Source: Pandoraea horticolens (GTDB taxonomy: Bacteria > Pseudomonadota > Gammaproteobacteria > Burkholderiales > Burkholderiaceae). From it: DNA of 38,602 nucleotides. Made by a program: the position numbers and the translations under genes. This document shows, piece after piece, positions 1 to 10,934 of the stretch. Under the pieces are notes generated by a model. The model had not been told where the DNA came from, did no database searches, and saw only the letters and a list, made by a program, of their open reading frames with translations. Numbering within the stretch: the first letter of the stretch is position 1; every line of letters starts with the position of its first letter. The DNA lies in contig NZ_CABPSM010000027.1 in the NCBI RefSeq assembly GCF_902459555.1, positions 1 to 38,602 of the forward strand, in the 5' to 3' direction.

Positions 1-77
1 CCCAGGCGTGGATCGGCCAGATTGACGTAACGGCGCACGAATTCCGGTGCGTTCGGATCTTGCGGAACGAGGGCCAT
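1..77 (-). CDS. alc: Allantoicase, N-terminal fragment (runs off the left edge)
   Basis: Only the first 25 or so codons are in the window. Reading leftwards from the ATG at 77 gives MALVPQDPNAPEFVRRYVNL and then ADPRLG. A start followed by 'NAPEF.RRYVNLADPRLG' is how I remember bacterial allantoicases beginning. Allantoicase hydrolyses allantoate to ureidoglycolate and urea in the cytoplasm. It lies 97 bp downstream of uraD and in the same direction as puuE, so the three ureide genes form one likely transcription unit. The call rests on a short peptide plus this context. Confidence 0.75.
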   Translation of the reverse strand, partial: MALVPQDPNAPEFVRRYVNLADPRL

Positions 78-174
78 GCCAACTCCTGATGATTCGGTAA
101 AGTCTGAGAAGGGTGAATACGAAACCTGGTTGAAACTCTGTGGCGGACGTCCATCCGCCCGATCTGCCTGCGTC

Positions 175-708
175 TTAGTCGCGCACCAGATCCTCCAGAC
201 GGAATCCCGCGATCCGGAAGATCTGCCGCAGACATTCTTCAATCTCGTCCGCCCGGCTGTTTTCAAGACGCACAGCAAAATTCTCGATGATGCTGCTGCG
301 CGTGTGACCACGCACCGCCAGAATGTACGGGAAACCAAACTTGGCCTTGTACGCGCCATTTAGTTCGGTCAGACGCGCAAACTCTTCAGCGCTGCATTGA
401 TCGAGCCCCGCCCCCGCCTGCTCTCGCGTAGACTCAGCCGTCAACTCGCCACGCACCGCCGCCTTGCCCGCCAACTCAGGGTGAGCCCGTATGAGATCAA
501 GCTGCGGGCCTTCACCCGCATCGATCACAGCTTGGCACAGGGCGTCATGCAACGCATTGACGGTGGCAAACGGCCGGTCTTCCCACGCGGCTTCCGCCAC
601 CCACGGGGAATGCTCGAAAATGCCGTCGAGCGCGGCAACGAACTCGGCGAGCAGCAGCACCGACAACTCGGCAACAGTACGTTGTGTCATAGGCAACGGG
701 GCGTTCAT
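175..708 (-). CDS. uraD: OHCU decarboxylase (2-oxo-4-hydroxy-4-carboxy-5-ureidoimidazoline decarboxylase)
   Basis: A 177-residue cytoplasmic enzyme that decarboxylates OHCU to (S)-allantoin, the last step from urate to allantoin. The conserved features of the family are visible: the FEHSPWVAEAAW stretch with the likely catalytic His, the RAHPELAGKAA motif, and the C-terminal NGAYKAKFGFPYILAVRG signature. The open frame extends 30 codons upstream, but the ATG at 708 follows a good ribosome-binding site (GGAGAG about 6 nt upstream) and starts MNAPLPMTQRT, the usual length for the family. It sits between puuE and allantoicase, as expected for an allantoin-forming and -degrading operon. Confidence 0.93.
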   Translation of the reverse strand: MNAPLPMTQRTVAELSVLLLAEFVAALDGIFEHSPWVAEAAWEDRPFATVNALHDALCQAVIDAGEGPQLDLIRAHPELAGKAAVRGELTAESTREQAGAGLDQCSAEEFARLTELNGAYKAKFGFPYILAVRGHTRSSIIENFAVRLENSRADEIEECLRQIFRIAGFRLEDLVRD

Positions 709-848
709 CAACCGCTCTCCTGGAAAACAAAGGTGGCGCCCCCCGCCATGCTCCACGCACAGCCCGATGACGCCTGTCGGATTCAATCTGGATACCAACC
801 ACTACGCACTACGCCCCTCCGAACGCAGCGCCTCACGCATGAACTCGC

Positions 849-1793
849 TTAAGCCGCCACGAACGGATGACGCTCTTGCCAGTGACGCGCCACGTCGATG
901 CGACGGCACACCCACACGCGATCATGCTTCTCGATGTGATCGAGGAATCGCTGTAACGCAGCGAAGCGCCCCGGACGGCCCAGCAACCGGCAATGCATGC
1001 CGACGGACAACATCTTCGGCGCCTCGTCACCCTCCGCGTACAAAACGTCGAAGGCATCGCGCAGGTAATGGAAGAAATGGTCCGCCGTGTTGAAACCCTG
1101 CGGCGCCGCAAAGCGCATGTCGTTGGAATCAAGGGTGTACGGTACGACGAGATGCGGCTTGACCTCGCCACCACTCGTCTGCACCTGCGTCCAGAACGGC
1201 AGGTCGTCGCCATAGTTGTCCGAGTCGTAGACAAACCCGCCCTGCTCAACCACCAGACGGCGCGTATTCGGGCTGTCGCGGCCCGTGTACCAGCCAAGCG
1301 GCGCGCTCCCCGTCATTTCCTTGAAGATGTCGATGGCGATACGCATGTGCTCGCGCTCCGTCGCCTCATCCACGTTCTGGTAGTGAATCCAACGCCAACC
1401 GTGGCACGCAATCTCGTGCCCCAACGCCTGAAACGCCGCAGTCACTTCCGGATGACGCTGCATGGCCATCGCCACACCGAAGACGGTCAGCGGCAGCCCG
1501 CGACGCTCGAATTCACGCAAGATGCGCCACACGCCCGCACGCGACCCATACTCGTAAATGGACTCCATGCTCATGTGACGCGCCTCGTAAGCCGCCGCGC
1601 CAACGATCTCGGACAGGAACTGCTCGGACGCTCGATCACCGTGCAAAACACAGTTCTCGCCGCCTTCTTCGTAATTCAGAACAAACTGAACGGCGATTCG
1701 CGCACGCCCCGGCCAGTCGGCAAACGGTACGTGGCGGCCATAACCGATCAGGTCGCGGGGATAGTCCTTGGAGCTTGCGTTGTTGCTGGCCAT
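849..1793 (-). CDS. puuE: Allantoinase PuuE (polysaccharide-deacetylase-like type)
   Basis: A 314-residue protein of the NodB/polysaccharide deacetylase fold. It opens hydantoin-ring allantoin to allantoate and is unrelated to the amidohydrolase-type allantoinase AllB. Visible family signatures are the N-terminal YPRDLIGYGRHVP, the NYEEGGENCVLHGD segment, EIACHGWRWIHYQ in the middle, and the YDSDNYGDDLPFW and TLDSNDMRFAAPQGF segments. I chose the ATG at 1793 (MASNNASSKDYPRDL) because a GAAGGA element lies about 12 nt upstream and the upstream extension has no family similarity. It is the first gene of the leftward puuE-uraD-alc unit, with 140 bp before uraD. Confidence 0.93.
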   Translation of the reverse strand: MASNNASSKDYPRDLIGYGRHVPFADWPGRARIAVQFVLNYEEGGENCVLHGDRASEQFLSEIVGAAAYEARHMSMESIYEYGSRAGVWRILREFERRGLPLTVFGVAMAMQRHPEVTAAFQALGHEIACHGWRWIHYQNVDEATEREHMRIAIDIFKEMTGSAPLGWYTGRDSPNTRRLVVEQGGFVYDSDNYGDDLPFWTQVQTSGGEVKPHLVVPYTLDSNDMRFAAPQGFNTADHFFHYLRDAFDVLYAEGDEAPKMLSVGMHCRLLGRPGRFAALQRFLDHIEKHDRVWVCRRIDVARHWQERHPFVAA

Positions 1794-2139
1794 GATGTCT
1801 TGGCGTCCTTCTGATGGCGGAACGATCGAAGAAGTGTAGCCAAATCCACCCCCCGGAAACATAGCCATATTCAGATATTCAGGCTGCGTCTGGACGTATA
1901 GTCGCCCCCTCTTCGCCATGCGCTCACAACCCTGCACATGGCTAGACTTCGCCCCACATCGCCCTCGCCACCGCACCCCATGGAACGCCAACTTCCACGA
2001 AGTACTCGCCAAACAACCACAAATTTCGCACAACCGTCACCAAACCGGCCGGACAGCAAAAAAGCACGCCGGGCCGTCGAATCGACCCGGCGTGCTTTCG
2101 TATACGGCGTTTGCGCCTTCCCGAACCCTCGGCCCGGTG
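1794..2139. other. Gene-free stretch between puuE and ldcA
   Basis: These 346 bp hold the leftward terminator of ldcA (2055-2098) and must hold the promoter of the puuE operon. I see no convincing protein-coding frame, no RNA gene and no strong operator-like palindrome in the rest. Confidence 0.6.
2055..2098 (-). terminator. Rho-independent terminator of the tadA-ldcA unit
   Basis: A perfect 13-bp stem: AAAGCACGCCGGG at 2061-2073 pairs with CCCGGCGTGCTTT at 2086-2098 around a 12-nt loop. On the minus strand it is followed by a run of T (complement of the A run near 2058-2063). It lies about 40 bp past the ldcA stop codon, so it ends that leftward transcript. Confidence 0.92.
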
Positions 2140-3710
<1,571 letters not shown>

Positions 3711-3811
3711 CTATTCTCGCACAGCCCCCCCCGCTACCACCGCGCCCCTCGCCACATCCCGCACATCCTGTCACCAGCAATATCCCGCGTTCTCAGCCGG
3801 GCACCACACCC

Positions 3812-5122
3812 TCACGCCATCACGGCGTTCGGCACACCGCGCTTGCGATACAGCACAAGCGTCGCAATCAATCCGCATGCGGCGGCAAAGGTCATCCACC
3901 AGCCCGGCGCCGCCTTGTTGCCGGTCACGCCGATCAGCGCCGTCGCCACCGCCGGGGTGAAACCGCCGAAAAGGGCCGTCGCCAGGCTATACGCCAGCGA
4001 GAATCCCGCCGTGCGCACATCCACCGGCATGATCTCGGTCAGCGCCACCACCATCGCGCCATTGTAGCTCGCATAGAGGAAGGACAACCACAACTCGACG
4101 ATCAGCATCTTGCCAAACGTCGGCGCCACAACGAGCCACGCCAACGTGGGATACGCCGTCAGGATGGTCAGCACGGTAAAGACGATCAACAGCGGCCGCC
4201 GTCCAATACGATCGGACAACGCACCCATCACCGGCAGCCAGATGAAGTTGGAAACCCCCACGCAGAAGGTCACGGCGAGCGCATCGGTCGTCGACAGCTT
4301 GAGCACCGATTTCCCGAACGTCGGCGTATAGACGGTGATCAGGTAGAACGACACGGTCGTCATCGCCACCAGCATGGTGCCGGCCACGACCAGCCCCCAG
4401 TTCTGCATGATCGAACGGAAAATCTCCCCCGTGCTCGGACGATGTTTGCGCGCAAGAAAGGCCTCGGTTTCCTGCAATGAACGCCGAATGACAAACAACA
4501 CTGGCACGATCATGCAGCCGATGAAAAACGGGACGCGCCAACCCCAATCTGCCACTTGCCCCAGCGTCAGCCATTTGTTGAGCAGGTACCCCAGCAATGC
4601 CGCCACGATGATGGCGACCTGCTGACTCGCCGACTGCCAACTCACATAAAAGCCTTTATGACCCGGCGTCGCCATCTCCGACAGATAGACGGACACCCCG
4701 CCCAACTCGACACCCGCCGAAAAACCCTGCAACAATCGGCCAATGAGCACGAGCAGCGGCGCCAGATACCCGATGGTCGCAAAACCAGGGATGAACGCGA
4801 TGAGAACGGTGCCCATCGCCATGATGGACAATGTGACGATCAACCCCCGGCGACGCCCGATCCGGTCAACGTACGCACCCAGAATGATGGCGCCCAACGG
4901 CCGCATCAGGAAGCCCGCGCCGAAGGTCATGAACGTGAGCATCAGCGACGCAAATTCGTCGCCCGATGGAAAAAACGTCGCGGAGATGTAGGTGGCGTAA
5001 AAGCCAAACAGGAAGAAGTCGAACATCTCCATGAAATTGCCACTCGTGACACGAATCACGGTGGCAACTTTCGATGGAGATGTACGCGAAACCGACGCAG
5101 GGCTGACGGGGCTGGTAGCCAT
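3812..5122 (-). CDS. MHS-family MFS transporter, citrate/tricarballylate:proton symporter type
   Basis: A 436-residue inner-membrane carrier with about 12 hydrophobic segments. Metabolite:H+ symporter (MHS) marks are the N-terminal [19 protein letters not shown], the loop motif [30 protein letters not shown], and the second-half [12 protein letters not shown]. This is closest in my memory to CitA/TcuC (citrate, tricarballylate) carriers, but substrate is not provable from sequence. I start it at the ATG at 5122 (MATSPVSP), which has a GGTGGAAC element upstream; eight further upstream codons are possible. It stands alone, followed leftward by tadA after a gap of about 185 bp. Confidence 0.87.
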   Translation of the reverse strand: MATSPVSPASVSRTSPSKVATVIRVTSGNFMEMFDFFLFGFYATYISATFFPSGDEFASLMLTFMTFGAGFLMRPLGAIILGAYVDRIGRRRGLIVTLSIMAMGTVLIAFIPGFATIGYLAPLLVLIGRLLQGFSAGVELGGVSVYLSEMATPGHKGFYVSWQSASQQVAIIVAALLGYLLNKWLTLGQVADWGWRVPFFIGCMIVPVLFVIRRSLQETEAFLARKHRPSTGEIFRSIMQNWGLVVAGTMLVAMTTVSFYLITVYTPTFGKSVLKLSTTDALAVTFCVGVSNFIWLPVMGALSDRIGRRPLLIVFTVLTILTAYPTLAWLVVAPTFGKMLIVELWLSFLYASYNGAMVVALTEIMPVDVRTAGFSLAYSLATALFGGFTPAVATALIGVTGNKAAPGWWMTFAAACGLIATLVLYRKRGVPNAVMA

Positions 5123-5205
5123 GAAGTTCCACCTCACCGGACACAATGTCGCTCAAGATAGCACTTGATTCGACGCCCGGACACCATGTTTCTCCTTCGC
5201 GCGAG

Positions 5206-5216
5206 CCCCCCCCCCC
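5206..5216. repeat. Run of 11 C residues upstream of the MHS transporter
   Basis: A C11 homopolymer in the 118-bp gap between the transporter start (5122) and the end of the aldo-keto reductase gene (5241). It lies about 85 bp upstream of the transporter start codon, so length changes could alter promoter spacing; it could equally be neutral. Confidence 0.8.
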
Positions 5217-5240
5217 GCCAAGCCCGTATTACCGAATATT

Positions 5241-6044
5241 TCAGTCCCAGGCCGGGGCGAGCGACGCCGGGTTGGCCTGACGATCGTTGCGATCCAGCGC
5301 TGCAATCTGCGCCATGTCCTCATCGCTCAGGCGCAAATCGCGCGCCTTTATGTTGCTGGCCAAATTCTCGCGCTTGGTCGATGACGGAATGACGGCATAC
5401 CCCTGCTGCATCGCCCACGCCAGCGCCACTTGCGCCGGCGTCGCCCCATGGTTGCCGGCAATCTTCACCAGCACCGGATCGTTCAGCACTTTGCCGTACG
5501 CCAGCGTCATGTACGACGTAATAGGTACCCCCTGCGAGCGGGCAAATTCCGCCACCTTCCGGTTCTGCAGATACGGACTCAGCTCAATCTGGTTGGTCGC
5601 CAATTCACCCGCCCCAACAATACCGATGGCCTGCCGAAGCAACGCGATGGTGAAGTTGGAGACGCCGATGGCACGCGTCAGCCCCTGTTCACGCGCCTCG
5701 CGCAACGCGCCGAGATATTCCTCCATCGACACGGCATTGGCAGGCGACGGCCAGTGAATCAACGTCAGATCGACGCGGTCGGTGCCCAGCTTCGACAGAC
5801 TGTCCTTCAGACTCGGAATCAGCTTGTTGTGGGAAAAGTTGTCGATCCAGATTTTGGTTGTCAGATACAGCTCGTCACGCTTGACGGGCGATGCCGCGAG
5901 AGCTCGGCCAATGTCAGCCTCATTCTCATAGATCTGCGCCGTGTCGATGGCACGATAACCCAACTCCAGCGCGTTGGTGACGGTGTCGAATACCGTTTGG
6001 CCCTTGAGACGGAACGTGCCGAGGCCGAAGGCGGGAAGACTCAT
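5241..6044 (-). CDS. dkgB: Aldo-keto reductase, 2,5-diketo-D-gluconate reductase B type
   Basis: A 267-residue NADPH-dependent aldo-keto reductase (methylglyoxal / 2,5-diketogluconate reductase family). Catalytic tetrad visible: Asp34 and Tyr39 (DTAQIYENE), Lys64 (TTKIWIDN) and His97 (LTLIHWPSP). The [24 protein letters not shown] and [11 protein letters not shown] segments match E. coli DkgB as I remember it almost residue for residue, including the extreme C-terminus ending in PAWD. The ATG at 6044 ([13 protein letters not shown]) matches the family start; the longer open frame upstream does not. Confidence 0.93.
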   Translation of the reverse strand: MSLPAFGLGTFRLKGQTVFDTVTNALELGYRAIDTAQIYENEADIGRALAASPVKRDELYLTTKIWIDNFSHNKLIPSLKDSLSKLGTDRVDLTLIHWPSPANAVSMEEYLGALREAREQGLTRAIGVSNFTIALLRQAIGIVGAGELATNQIELSPYLQNRKVAEFARSQGVPITSYMTLAYGKVLNDPVLVKIAGNHGATPAQVALAWAMQQGYAVIPSSTKRENLASNIKARDLRLSDEDMAQIAALDRNDRQANPASLAPAWD

Positions 6045-6229
6045 GAGTGCAACTCCTGTCGAAAACGTCGCGCCAGAAAAATCAACGTCGGTTGAATGGC
6101 TTGACTGAAGGCCACAGTGTGTCGGATTCCCGCTCGCGCCAAAAGTCCCCGCAGACGCACAAGATTCGTGCCTCGGGTTCATAAATATGTGCGACTTAGG
6201 ATGTTGCTCTCTGCAATCGGGAAATGGGC

Positions 6230-6907
6230 TCAGATGGCGGCACGCGCAAGAAAGCCGACGTCGTCACGCGCCATCGCCTTGATTTCATTGCGCGTTCTGA
6301 GAATGTGTGCCTCGAGAAGAGACACCACCGCGGTTACGTCGCGACGCCGGCATGCCGTCAGAATCTCGTAATGGTCGTGCTGTGGCTTCTCTTTGCCGGT
6401 GGCCTGCGACATAGCCAAATGCGAATACCGGTCGGTATTCAGGCAGTATTCTTCGATGAGCATCCGCAGACGTCGGTTGTTGGCCGGCGCGGAGAGTGCC
6501 AGATGGAAACGCCGGTTGTACTCGGCCCACTCCGAGACGACTTCAGACGCCGAGTACTCGGCCAGGATCTGCTCCATCACCTGAAAGTCGCGCTCCGCCA
6601 TATTGGGCACGGCGAGCTTGGCGGCGTGGCATTCGAGCGCTACGCGAATATCGAGCAACTCGCACAACTGTTCGAGATTCATGCTCGCCACCGTTGCACC
6701 ACGGTTCAGACGGTGCGTGACCAATCCTTCCGCTTCCAACTGACGCAACGCTTCGCGTACTGGCACTCGGCTGGCGTTGAAGCGCTCGGCCAGCGCTTCC
6801 TGACGCAATTGATACCCACCCGGAAGCACGCCGCTCAATATCTCGTGGCGAAGCGTATCGCGAATGGCCTGATGACGTGCCTGGGGTCCGGAGGTTCGCA
6901 TGATCAC
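6230..6907 (-). CDS. GntR-family transcriptional regulator, FadR/FCD subfamily
   Basis: A 225-residue regulator. The N-terminal winged helix-turn-helix is at about residues 10-75, with [21 protein letters not shown] and [17 protein letters not shown]. The C-terminal FCD ligand domain at about 85-215 shows its metal/ligand motifs in [29 protein letters not shown] and [13 protein letters not shown]. The start ATG overlaps the stop of the ParB-like gene by 4 bases (ATGA), so it is probably made from the same message. Carboxylic acids are the usual effectors of FCD regulators; target genes here are unknown, and dkgB 185 bp downstream is a candidate. Confidence 0.88.
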   Translation of the reverse strand: MIMRTSGPQARHQAIRDTLRHEILSGVLPGGYQLRQEALAERFNASRVPVREALRQLEAEGLVTHRLNRGATVASMNLEQLCELLDIRVALECHAAKLAVPNMAERDFQVMEQILAEYSASEVVSEWAEYNRRFHLALSAPANNRRLRMLIEEYCLNTDRYSHLAMSQATGKEKPQHDHYEILTACRRRDVTAVVSLLEAHILRTRNEIKAMARDDVGFLARAAI

Positions 6908-7779
6908 TTACCCGCTCGCGCCTCCGCGAGCGCAATCGTCAGATGGGCCACCTTTTTCTTGAGCGCATCGCGCTCGGCGGTCATGGCCTTGAGTTCTTTC
7001 GACAGACGCGTCAGTTCGTCGGACGGATCGGCGCTGGTGTCCCACGGCGGGGTACCGTCATCGTCGTCTTCGACGATCTCTTCGTCCTTCTTTTTGCGCG
7101 GCTTGACCGGACGCGCCTCACGCACCTGACGTGCCAACTCGCGCAACTCCTGCTTGCCCGCCACCACCGCTGCCACTTGCGCCGCAGCCGGTAAGGTCGA
7201 GACGGCCGCCGCCGCATTGATCGACACTTCGCCGCGCTTGACCGCATCCACCAATTCCGGCGCCGCCGCATTGTGGATCTGCTCGATTTGCCCCAGCGTA
7301 TTGCTCGACAGACGTGCCGCCCGAGCCAGCGCCGCGCGCGTGAGCGCCATCGTGTGCGCCGGAATCGAGGTCTTGCCGCCGTCCTGGGCGGCGCCATCGT
7401 TCGCCATCTCGGCCTGCGGGGCTTCCGCCGGTGCAGGAGCTTCTGCGCCACCGCTACGCGCTTCGAGAATCGTCTTCTTGCGCAACGCCAGCACGCCGCG
7501 CTGGTAATCGGACACGCTGCGCCGGCCCAGATGGTTGTCGATCATCCACAGGCGCACGTCGTCCATCGACTTGAACGATGGGTTCTGGACGGTTCGAAAT
7601 TCGATGCTGTGCTTACGGCAGATCTCGTAGCGATTGTGGCCGTCGACCAGCACATCGCCCCACAGGACGAGCGCGTCGCGGCAACCTTCGGCAAGCAGGC
7701 TCTGTTCGAGCGCAGCATATTCATCAGGCGTCAACGGATCGATGTACGCCTTGAGTTCTTCGTTGATCTGGACTGTCAT
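6904..7779 (-). CDS. ParB/Srx-fold protein ('plasmid replication/partition-related' family)
   Basis: A 291-residue protein with an N-terminal ParB/sulfiredoxin-like nuclease fold: the LVLWGDVLVDGHNRYEIC segment (residues 37-55) carries the conserved DGHNR core. The middle has a helix-turn-helix-like LSSNTLGQIEQI region and an Ala-rich stretch. The C-terminus has a basic PRKKKDEE segment followed by an acidic patch and a final coiled coil (about residues 250-290). Start chosen at ATG 7779 (MTVQINEELKAYIDP); 22 more upstream codons lack similarity. No parA, parS cluster or plasmid genes are near, so it is a chromosomal orphan. Function beyond likely DNA binding is unknown. Confidence 0.8.
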   Translation of the reverse strand: MTVQINEELKAYIDPLTPDEYAALEQSLLAEGCRDALVLWGDVLVDGHNRYEICRKHSIEFRTVQNPSFKSMDDVRLWMIDNHLGRRSVSDYQRGVLALRKKTILEARSGGAEAPAPAEAPQAEMANDGAAQDGGKTSIPAHTMALTRAALARAARLSSNTLGQIEQIHNAAAPELVDAVKRGEVSINAAAAVSTLPAAAQVAAVVAGKQELRELARQVREARPVKPRKKKDEEIVEDDDDGTPPWDTSADPSDELTRLSKELKAMTAERDALKKKVAHLTIALAEARAGK

Positions 7780-7927
7780 GGATTTTTGTAACGATGCCCC
7801 CGTACCCGATGCCGCTGGCAGCAGCGCCATGTGGTACGTCGGCAAGGAGAGACTTTGCAGGCCGCATTATCGCCTGTCTGACCGGCATTGACGAAACGTC
7901 CCCGTCACACCTTGCTCGTCCGGGCGC

Positions 7928-8542
7928 TCAGGACAGCACGCCGTGGTCTGTCAGGAAGGCCTGAATGCGTGCCAGACGTGCCACCGGGTCCGCCATGCTC
8001 AGCAGCGTTTCCTTTTCGTGCGCCGGCAACGGCAGCAACTCGGCCCAGCGATCAGCAACCCATCCGCATTCGTCGAGCCGGTACGGCGGCGCCAACGGCA
8101 ATTTCGCCGCACGCGCCGGATCGCGTTGCAACCCGGCGATCAGCTTGCCCAGCGTATCGGCACTGATCTGGAGCGAATCGGGGATGGCGACATTGGTGTC
8201 GTCCGGCAGCATTTGCGCCTCTCCCATCCATAACCCGTATTTCCCCAATTCGACGGACGAGAGACGGAACTTGGTTGTGCCGCGACACACGATTTCGAGC
8301 AACGACGGCATGGTCGCACGCCAGTCGTCGATGCGCGCCATCGTGCCGATCATGGCGGGCTCCTCGACGCTATCGGGCAGACGCACTTCACTGCCCTGAC
8401 GCAAGACGACGACACCGAATTCGGTGCCGTCGGCAAGGCATCGCTTGATCAGGTCGAGATAGCGCACCTCGAAGATGCGCAGATGCAATACCCCAGCGGG
8501 AAACAGGGCATTGCCGAGCGGGAAGAGCGGGATCTGGGCCAT
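7928..8542 (-). CDS. LON substrate-binding-domain protein (stand-alone, no protease)
   Basis: A 204-residue protein matching the N-terminal domain of Lon alone: IPLFPLGNALFPAGVLHLRIFEVRYLDL-type opening (split here as IPLFPLGNALFPAGVL and LRIFEVRYLDLIKRC), then EFGVVVLRQGSEV and a helical C-terminus. No AAA or Ser-Lys protease domain follows. Such YbbN/cereblon-like single-domain proteins are common in proteobacteria and have no proven role. It begins 19 bp after the LysR stop; a GTG at 8569 could give 9 more residues overlapping lysR. Confidence 0.87.
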   Translation of the reverse strand: MAQIPLFPLGNALFPAGVLHLRIFEVRYLDLIKRCLADGTEFGVVVLRQGSEVRLPDSVEEPAMIGTMARIDDWRATMPSLLEIVCRGTTKFRLSSVELGKYGLWMGEAQMLPDDTNVAIPDSLQISADTLGKLIAGLQRDPARAAKLPLAPPYRLDECGWVADRWAELLPLPAHEKETLLSMADPVARLARIQAFLTDHGVLS

Positions 8543-8561
8543 GCCATATGATGACACGAAG

Positions 8562-9500
8562 TCACACACGGCAAGTGCCGATGTCTGGACAGACAGACGC
8601 CTCCTGCGCGAACCGGTCGATCAGGAAATCTAGCAGCGCGCGCACGCGCGGGACCATGTATCGCGTACGATGCCGCACCGCATACACCCCCGGCTCCTTG
8701 TCGACGTAATCGGAAAGCAGGATCTTCAGCCGCCCTGCCCGCACATCGTCGGCGGCGTCCCACAGCGTTTTGCGCACAATCCCCCGTCCGTCAAGCGCCC
8801 AGCGGCGCGCCAGCGTCCCATCGTTCGTCTCCCACGCCTGCGCCATCGGCACCGTGAATTGCCAGGTCGCTTCCGCCTTGCGGAAATGAAACTCGTTGAG
8901 TGGCCCCGACGACGTCACCAACACGATGAACCGATGCGCCGAGAGCGCCTCCGGGGTCGACGGCTCCCCATGACGGGCCAAATAATCCGGCGACGCACAC
9001 AGCACACGGCACATCGGCGCGAGACGTCGCGCCACGAGCGTGCCGTCATCCGGCTCGCTAAAGCGAATCGCCAGATCGACGTCGTCCTGCACGAGATTGG
9101 AGATGGAGTCGGTCAACGTCAGGGATAGCCGCACGTCAGGATGACGTGCCGTGAATTCGTCAAGCCAGGGCGACAGTTTGTGCAGTCCGAAATCGGTCGA
9201 TGCAGACAGCCGTATCTTGCCCCGTATTGCCGCGCACCCTGCCTGTAGCGCCGCCTCGCCGTCGTCAATGGCCTGCAAGGCGACGAGACAGTGCGAGAGA
9301 TAGACGCGCCCCTCGTCCGTGAGACGTAACTGACGCGTCGTGCGCACGAACAGACGGGTCTGCAACGACGCCTCAAGCTTCGCCAGACGCGCGCTCGCCG
9401 CAGCGGGCGACAGCCCCAGCTTGCGCCCGGCCGCCGACAGGCTGCCGAGCGTCGCCGCGCTCGTGAAGAGACGCATATCACCAAGTTTGTCCGTTGCCAT
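8562..9500 (-). CDS. LysR-family transcriptional regulator
   Basis: A 312-residue LTTR. The N-terminal helix-turn-helix (about 1-65) shows LSAAGRKLGLSPAAASARLAKLE and the following RTTRQLRLTDEG. The effector-binding domain covers about 90-300. It is divergently transcribed from the MFS efflux gene at 9599 with a 98-bp shared region that contains a palindrome, the classic LTTR-target layout, so it probably controls that pump and itself. Confidence 0.92.
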   Translation of the reverse strand: MATDKLGDMRLFTSAATLGSLSAAGRKLGLSPAAASARLAKLEASLQTRLFVRTTRQLRLTDEGRVYLSHCLVALQAIDDGEAALQAGCAAIRGKIRLSASTDFGLHKLSPWLDEFTARHPDVRLSLTLTDSISNLVQDDVDLAIRFSEPDDGTLVARRLAPMCRVLCASPDYLARHGEPSTPEALSAHRFIVLVTSSGPLNEFHFRKAEATWQFTVPMAQAWETNDGTLARRWALDGRGIVRKTLWDAADDVRAGRLKILLSDYVDKEPGVYAVRHRTRYMVPRVRALLDFLIDRFAQEASVCPDIGTCRV

Positions 9501-9502
9501 TT

Positions 9503-9530
9503 TTCATTCAGATTTGAAATTCATTCAAAT
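9503..9530. promoter_or_regulatory. Candidate LysR operator between divergent lysR and MFS genes
   Basis: A perfect inverted repeat, ATTTGAA (9512-9518), 5-nt spacer, TTCAAAT (9524-9530), contains the T-N11-A pattern of LTTR boxes. The octamer TTCATTCA also occurs twice (9503-9510 and 9520-9527), 17 bp apart. Position next to the lysR start and AT-richness in a GC-rich region support an operator/promoter role; no binding has been shown. Confidence 0.55.
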
Positions 9531-9598
9531 TTCCCGCGAATTATCAAATATAGCGCGCGTTGGCAGACTACGTCACATCGTCCCGCCCGGGACACTTC

Positions 9599-10858
9599 AT
9601 GTTTGGACTCCCCCTCATGTCAACCTCCCCCGCTTCCTCCCCAACGCCATCGCACGGCCGCGCAGCAACATCGTCCACGTTAGCCGACGCCACGCCCTGG
9701 GCATCGATGACGGCGTTGATGCTCGCCACGTTCGTGGCGGCCGCGAACGAAACGGTGCCCGCCGGCCTGCTGCCGCAGCTGGCCGACGGCTTCAACATTT
9801 CCGAATCGTGGGCAGGCCAGATGGTCACGCTATGCGCCCTCGGCGCCGGCGTTGGGGCGGTACCCCTGACCGTGCTGATGCGTCGCTGGTCTCGCCGCAC
9901 GGTATTGCTGGTCGCCCTGCTCGGCTTTGCCGTCTGCAATGCCGTCACCGCTGTCTCAACCGATTTCACGCTGACGCTGGCCGCGCGCTTCGTCGTCGGT
10001 CTGGCAACGGGGCTCGCGTGGAGTGAGATCGCAACCTATGCGCGCCGTCTTGTTAGCCCATCGCGGCAAGGACGCGCGCTCGCGTTCGCCATGCTCGGCG
10101 TCCCCCTCGCGTTGGCGATCGGTGTTCCCGCAGCCACCGCGCTCGGGCATCTCATCGGCTGGCGCTGGGTGTTCGGCGCGCTGGCGGCTGTCGCGCTGAT
10201 TCTCGTCGGCTGGATGCGCCTGATCGTGCCCGACGTGCCGGGCACGAACGACACCGGCAGCGGCTCCGGCGCGCGGGCCTCGATGATCGACGTCCTTCGT
10301 CTGCCGGGCGTTCGTCCGGTGCTCGCGGTGGTGATGCTGTGGGTTATCGCGCATTACACGCTCTATACCTACATCGCGCCGTTTCTGGCGTCGGCAGGCA
10401 TGGGCGACCGGCTCGCCGCCGTCTTGTCGACGTTCGGCATCTGCACGCTCGTGGGGCTCTGGGGTGTCGGGCTGTGGGTGGATCGCTGGCTGCGCCGACT
10501 TGTGCTGCTGGCCCTCGCCGGGTTCACGATCGTCATTGTCGTCTTCGGGACATGGCCGACGTCGTGGCCGGTACTCGTCGCCGGCGCGGTACTCTGGGGC
10601 CTCAGCTTCAGCGGCGCACCGACGATCTTGCAAACGGCGCTGGGCAACGCGGCGGGTAAGCACGAGAACGTTGCGCAATCGATGCTCGTGACGGTGTTCA
10701 ATCTGTCGTTCGCGGGCAGCGGGATCCTGGGTGGCGCGGTGCTGTCGACATGGGGTGCCGCCGCGCTGCCGCATGTGCTGGTAGTGCTCGCACTGGCCGC
10801 GTTGGGTGTCGCGTTCGCGGCCAGACGGCATGGCTTCGTGCAGCGTATTCAGGCGTAA
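9599..10858 (+). CDS. MFS transporter, DHA1-type efflux pump
   Basis: About 419 residues with 12 predicted hydrophobic segments and no ligand domain. DHA1 drug/sugar-efflux features are the opening TALMLATFVAAANETVPAGL, the loop motif LMRRWSRR, the motif C-like GVPLALAIGVPAATALG, and IGWRWVFGALA. Substrate unknown (sugar, arabinose or drug efflux are typical). Start is uncertain: ATG 9599 has GGGACA upstream, ATG 9617 (MSTSPASSPT) is the next choice. It is divergent from the LysR gene, its likely regulator. Confidence 0.85.
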   Translation: MFGLPLMSTSPASSPTPSHGRAATSSTLADATPWASMTALMLATFVAAANETVPAGLLPQLADGFNISESWAGQMVTLCALGAGVGAVPLTVLMRRWSRRTVLLVALLGFAVCNAVTAVSTDFTLTLAARFVVGLATGLAWSEIATYARRLVSPSRQGRALAFAMLGVPLALAIGVPAATALGHLIGWRWVFGALAAVALILVGWMRLIVPDVPGTNDTGSGSGARASMIDVLRLPGVRPVLAVVMLWVIAHYTLYTYIAPFLASAGMGDRLAAVLSTFGICTLVGLWGVGLWVDRWLRRLVLLALAGFTIVIVVFGTWPTSWPVLVAGAVLWGLSFSGAPTILQTALGNAAGKHENVAQSMLVTVFNLSFAGSGILGGAVLSTWGAAALPHVLVVLALAALGVAFAARRHGFVQRIQA

Positions 10859-10934
10859 ATTCGGGCCACTGCCGACGAGCGGCAGCGAAGGCGCGCAACA
10901 CGTTAAGCGACGGCAATCGGCCGAGGGCTTGCAT
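10859..10934 (-). pseudogene. N-terminal stub of a GcvA-like LysR regulator
   Basis: Leftward from the ATG at 10934 the frame reads MQALGRLPSLNVLRAFAAAR. RLP.LN.LRAF.AA is the opening of GcvA-type LysR proteins. Similarity stops within about 20-25 codons, exactly where the MFS gene ends, so only the first helix remains. It points away from the SDR at 11073, the usual layout of a LysR gene and its target. This suggests a regulator was lost when this segment was joined to the MFS gene. Short match, so moderate confidence. Confidence 0.5.
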
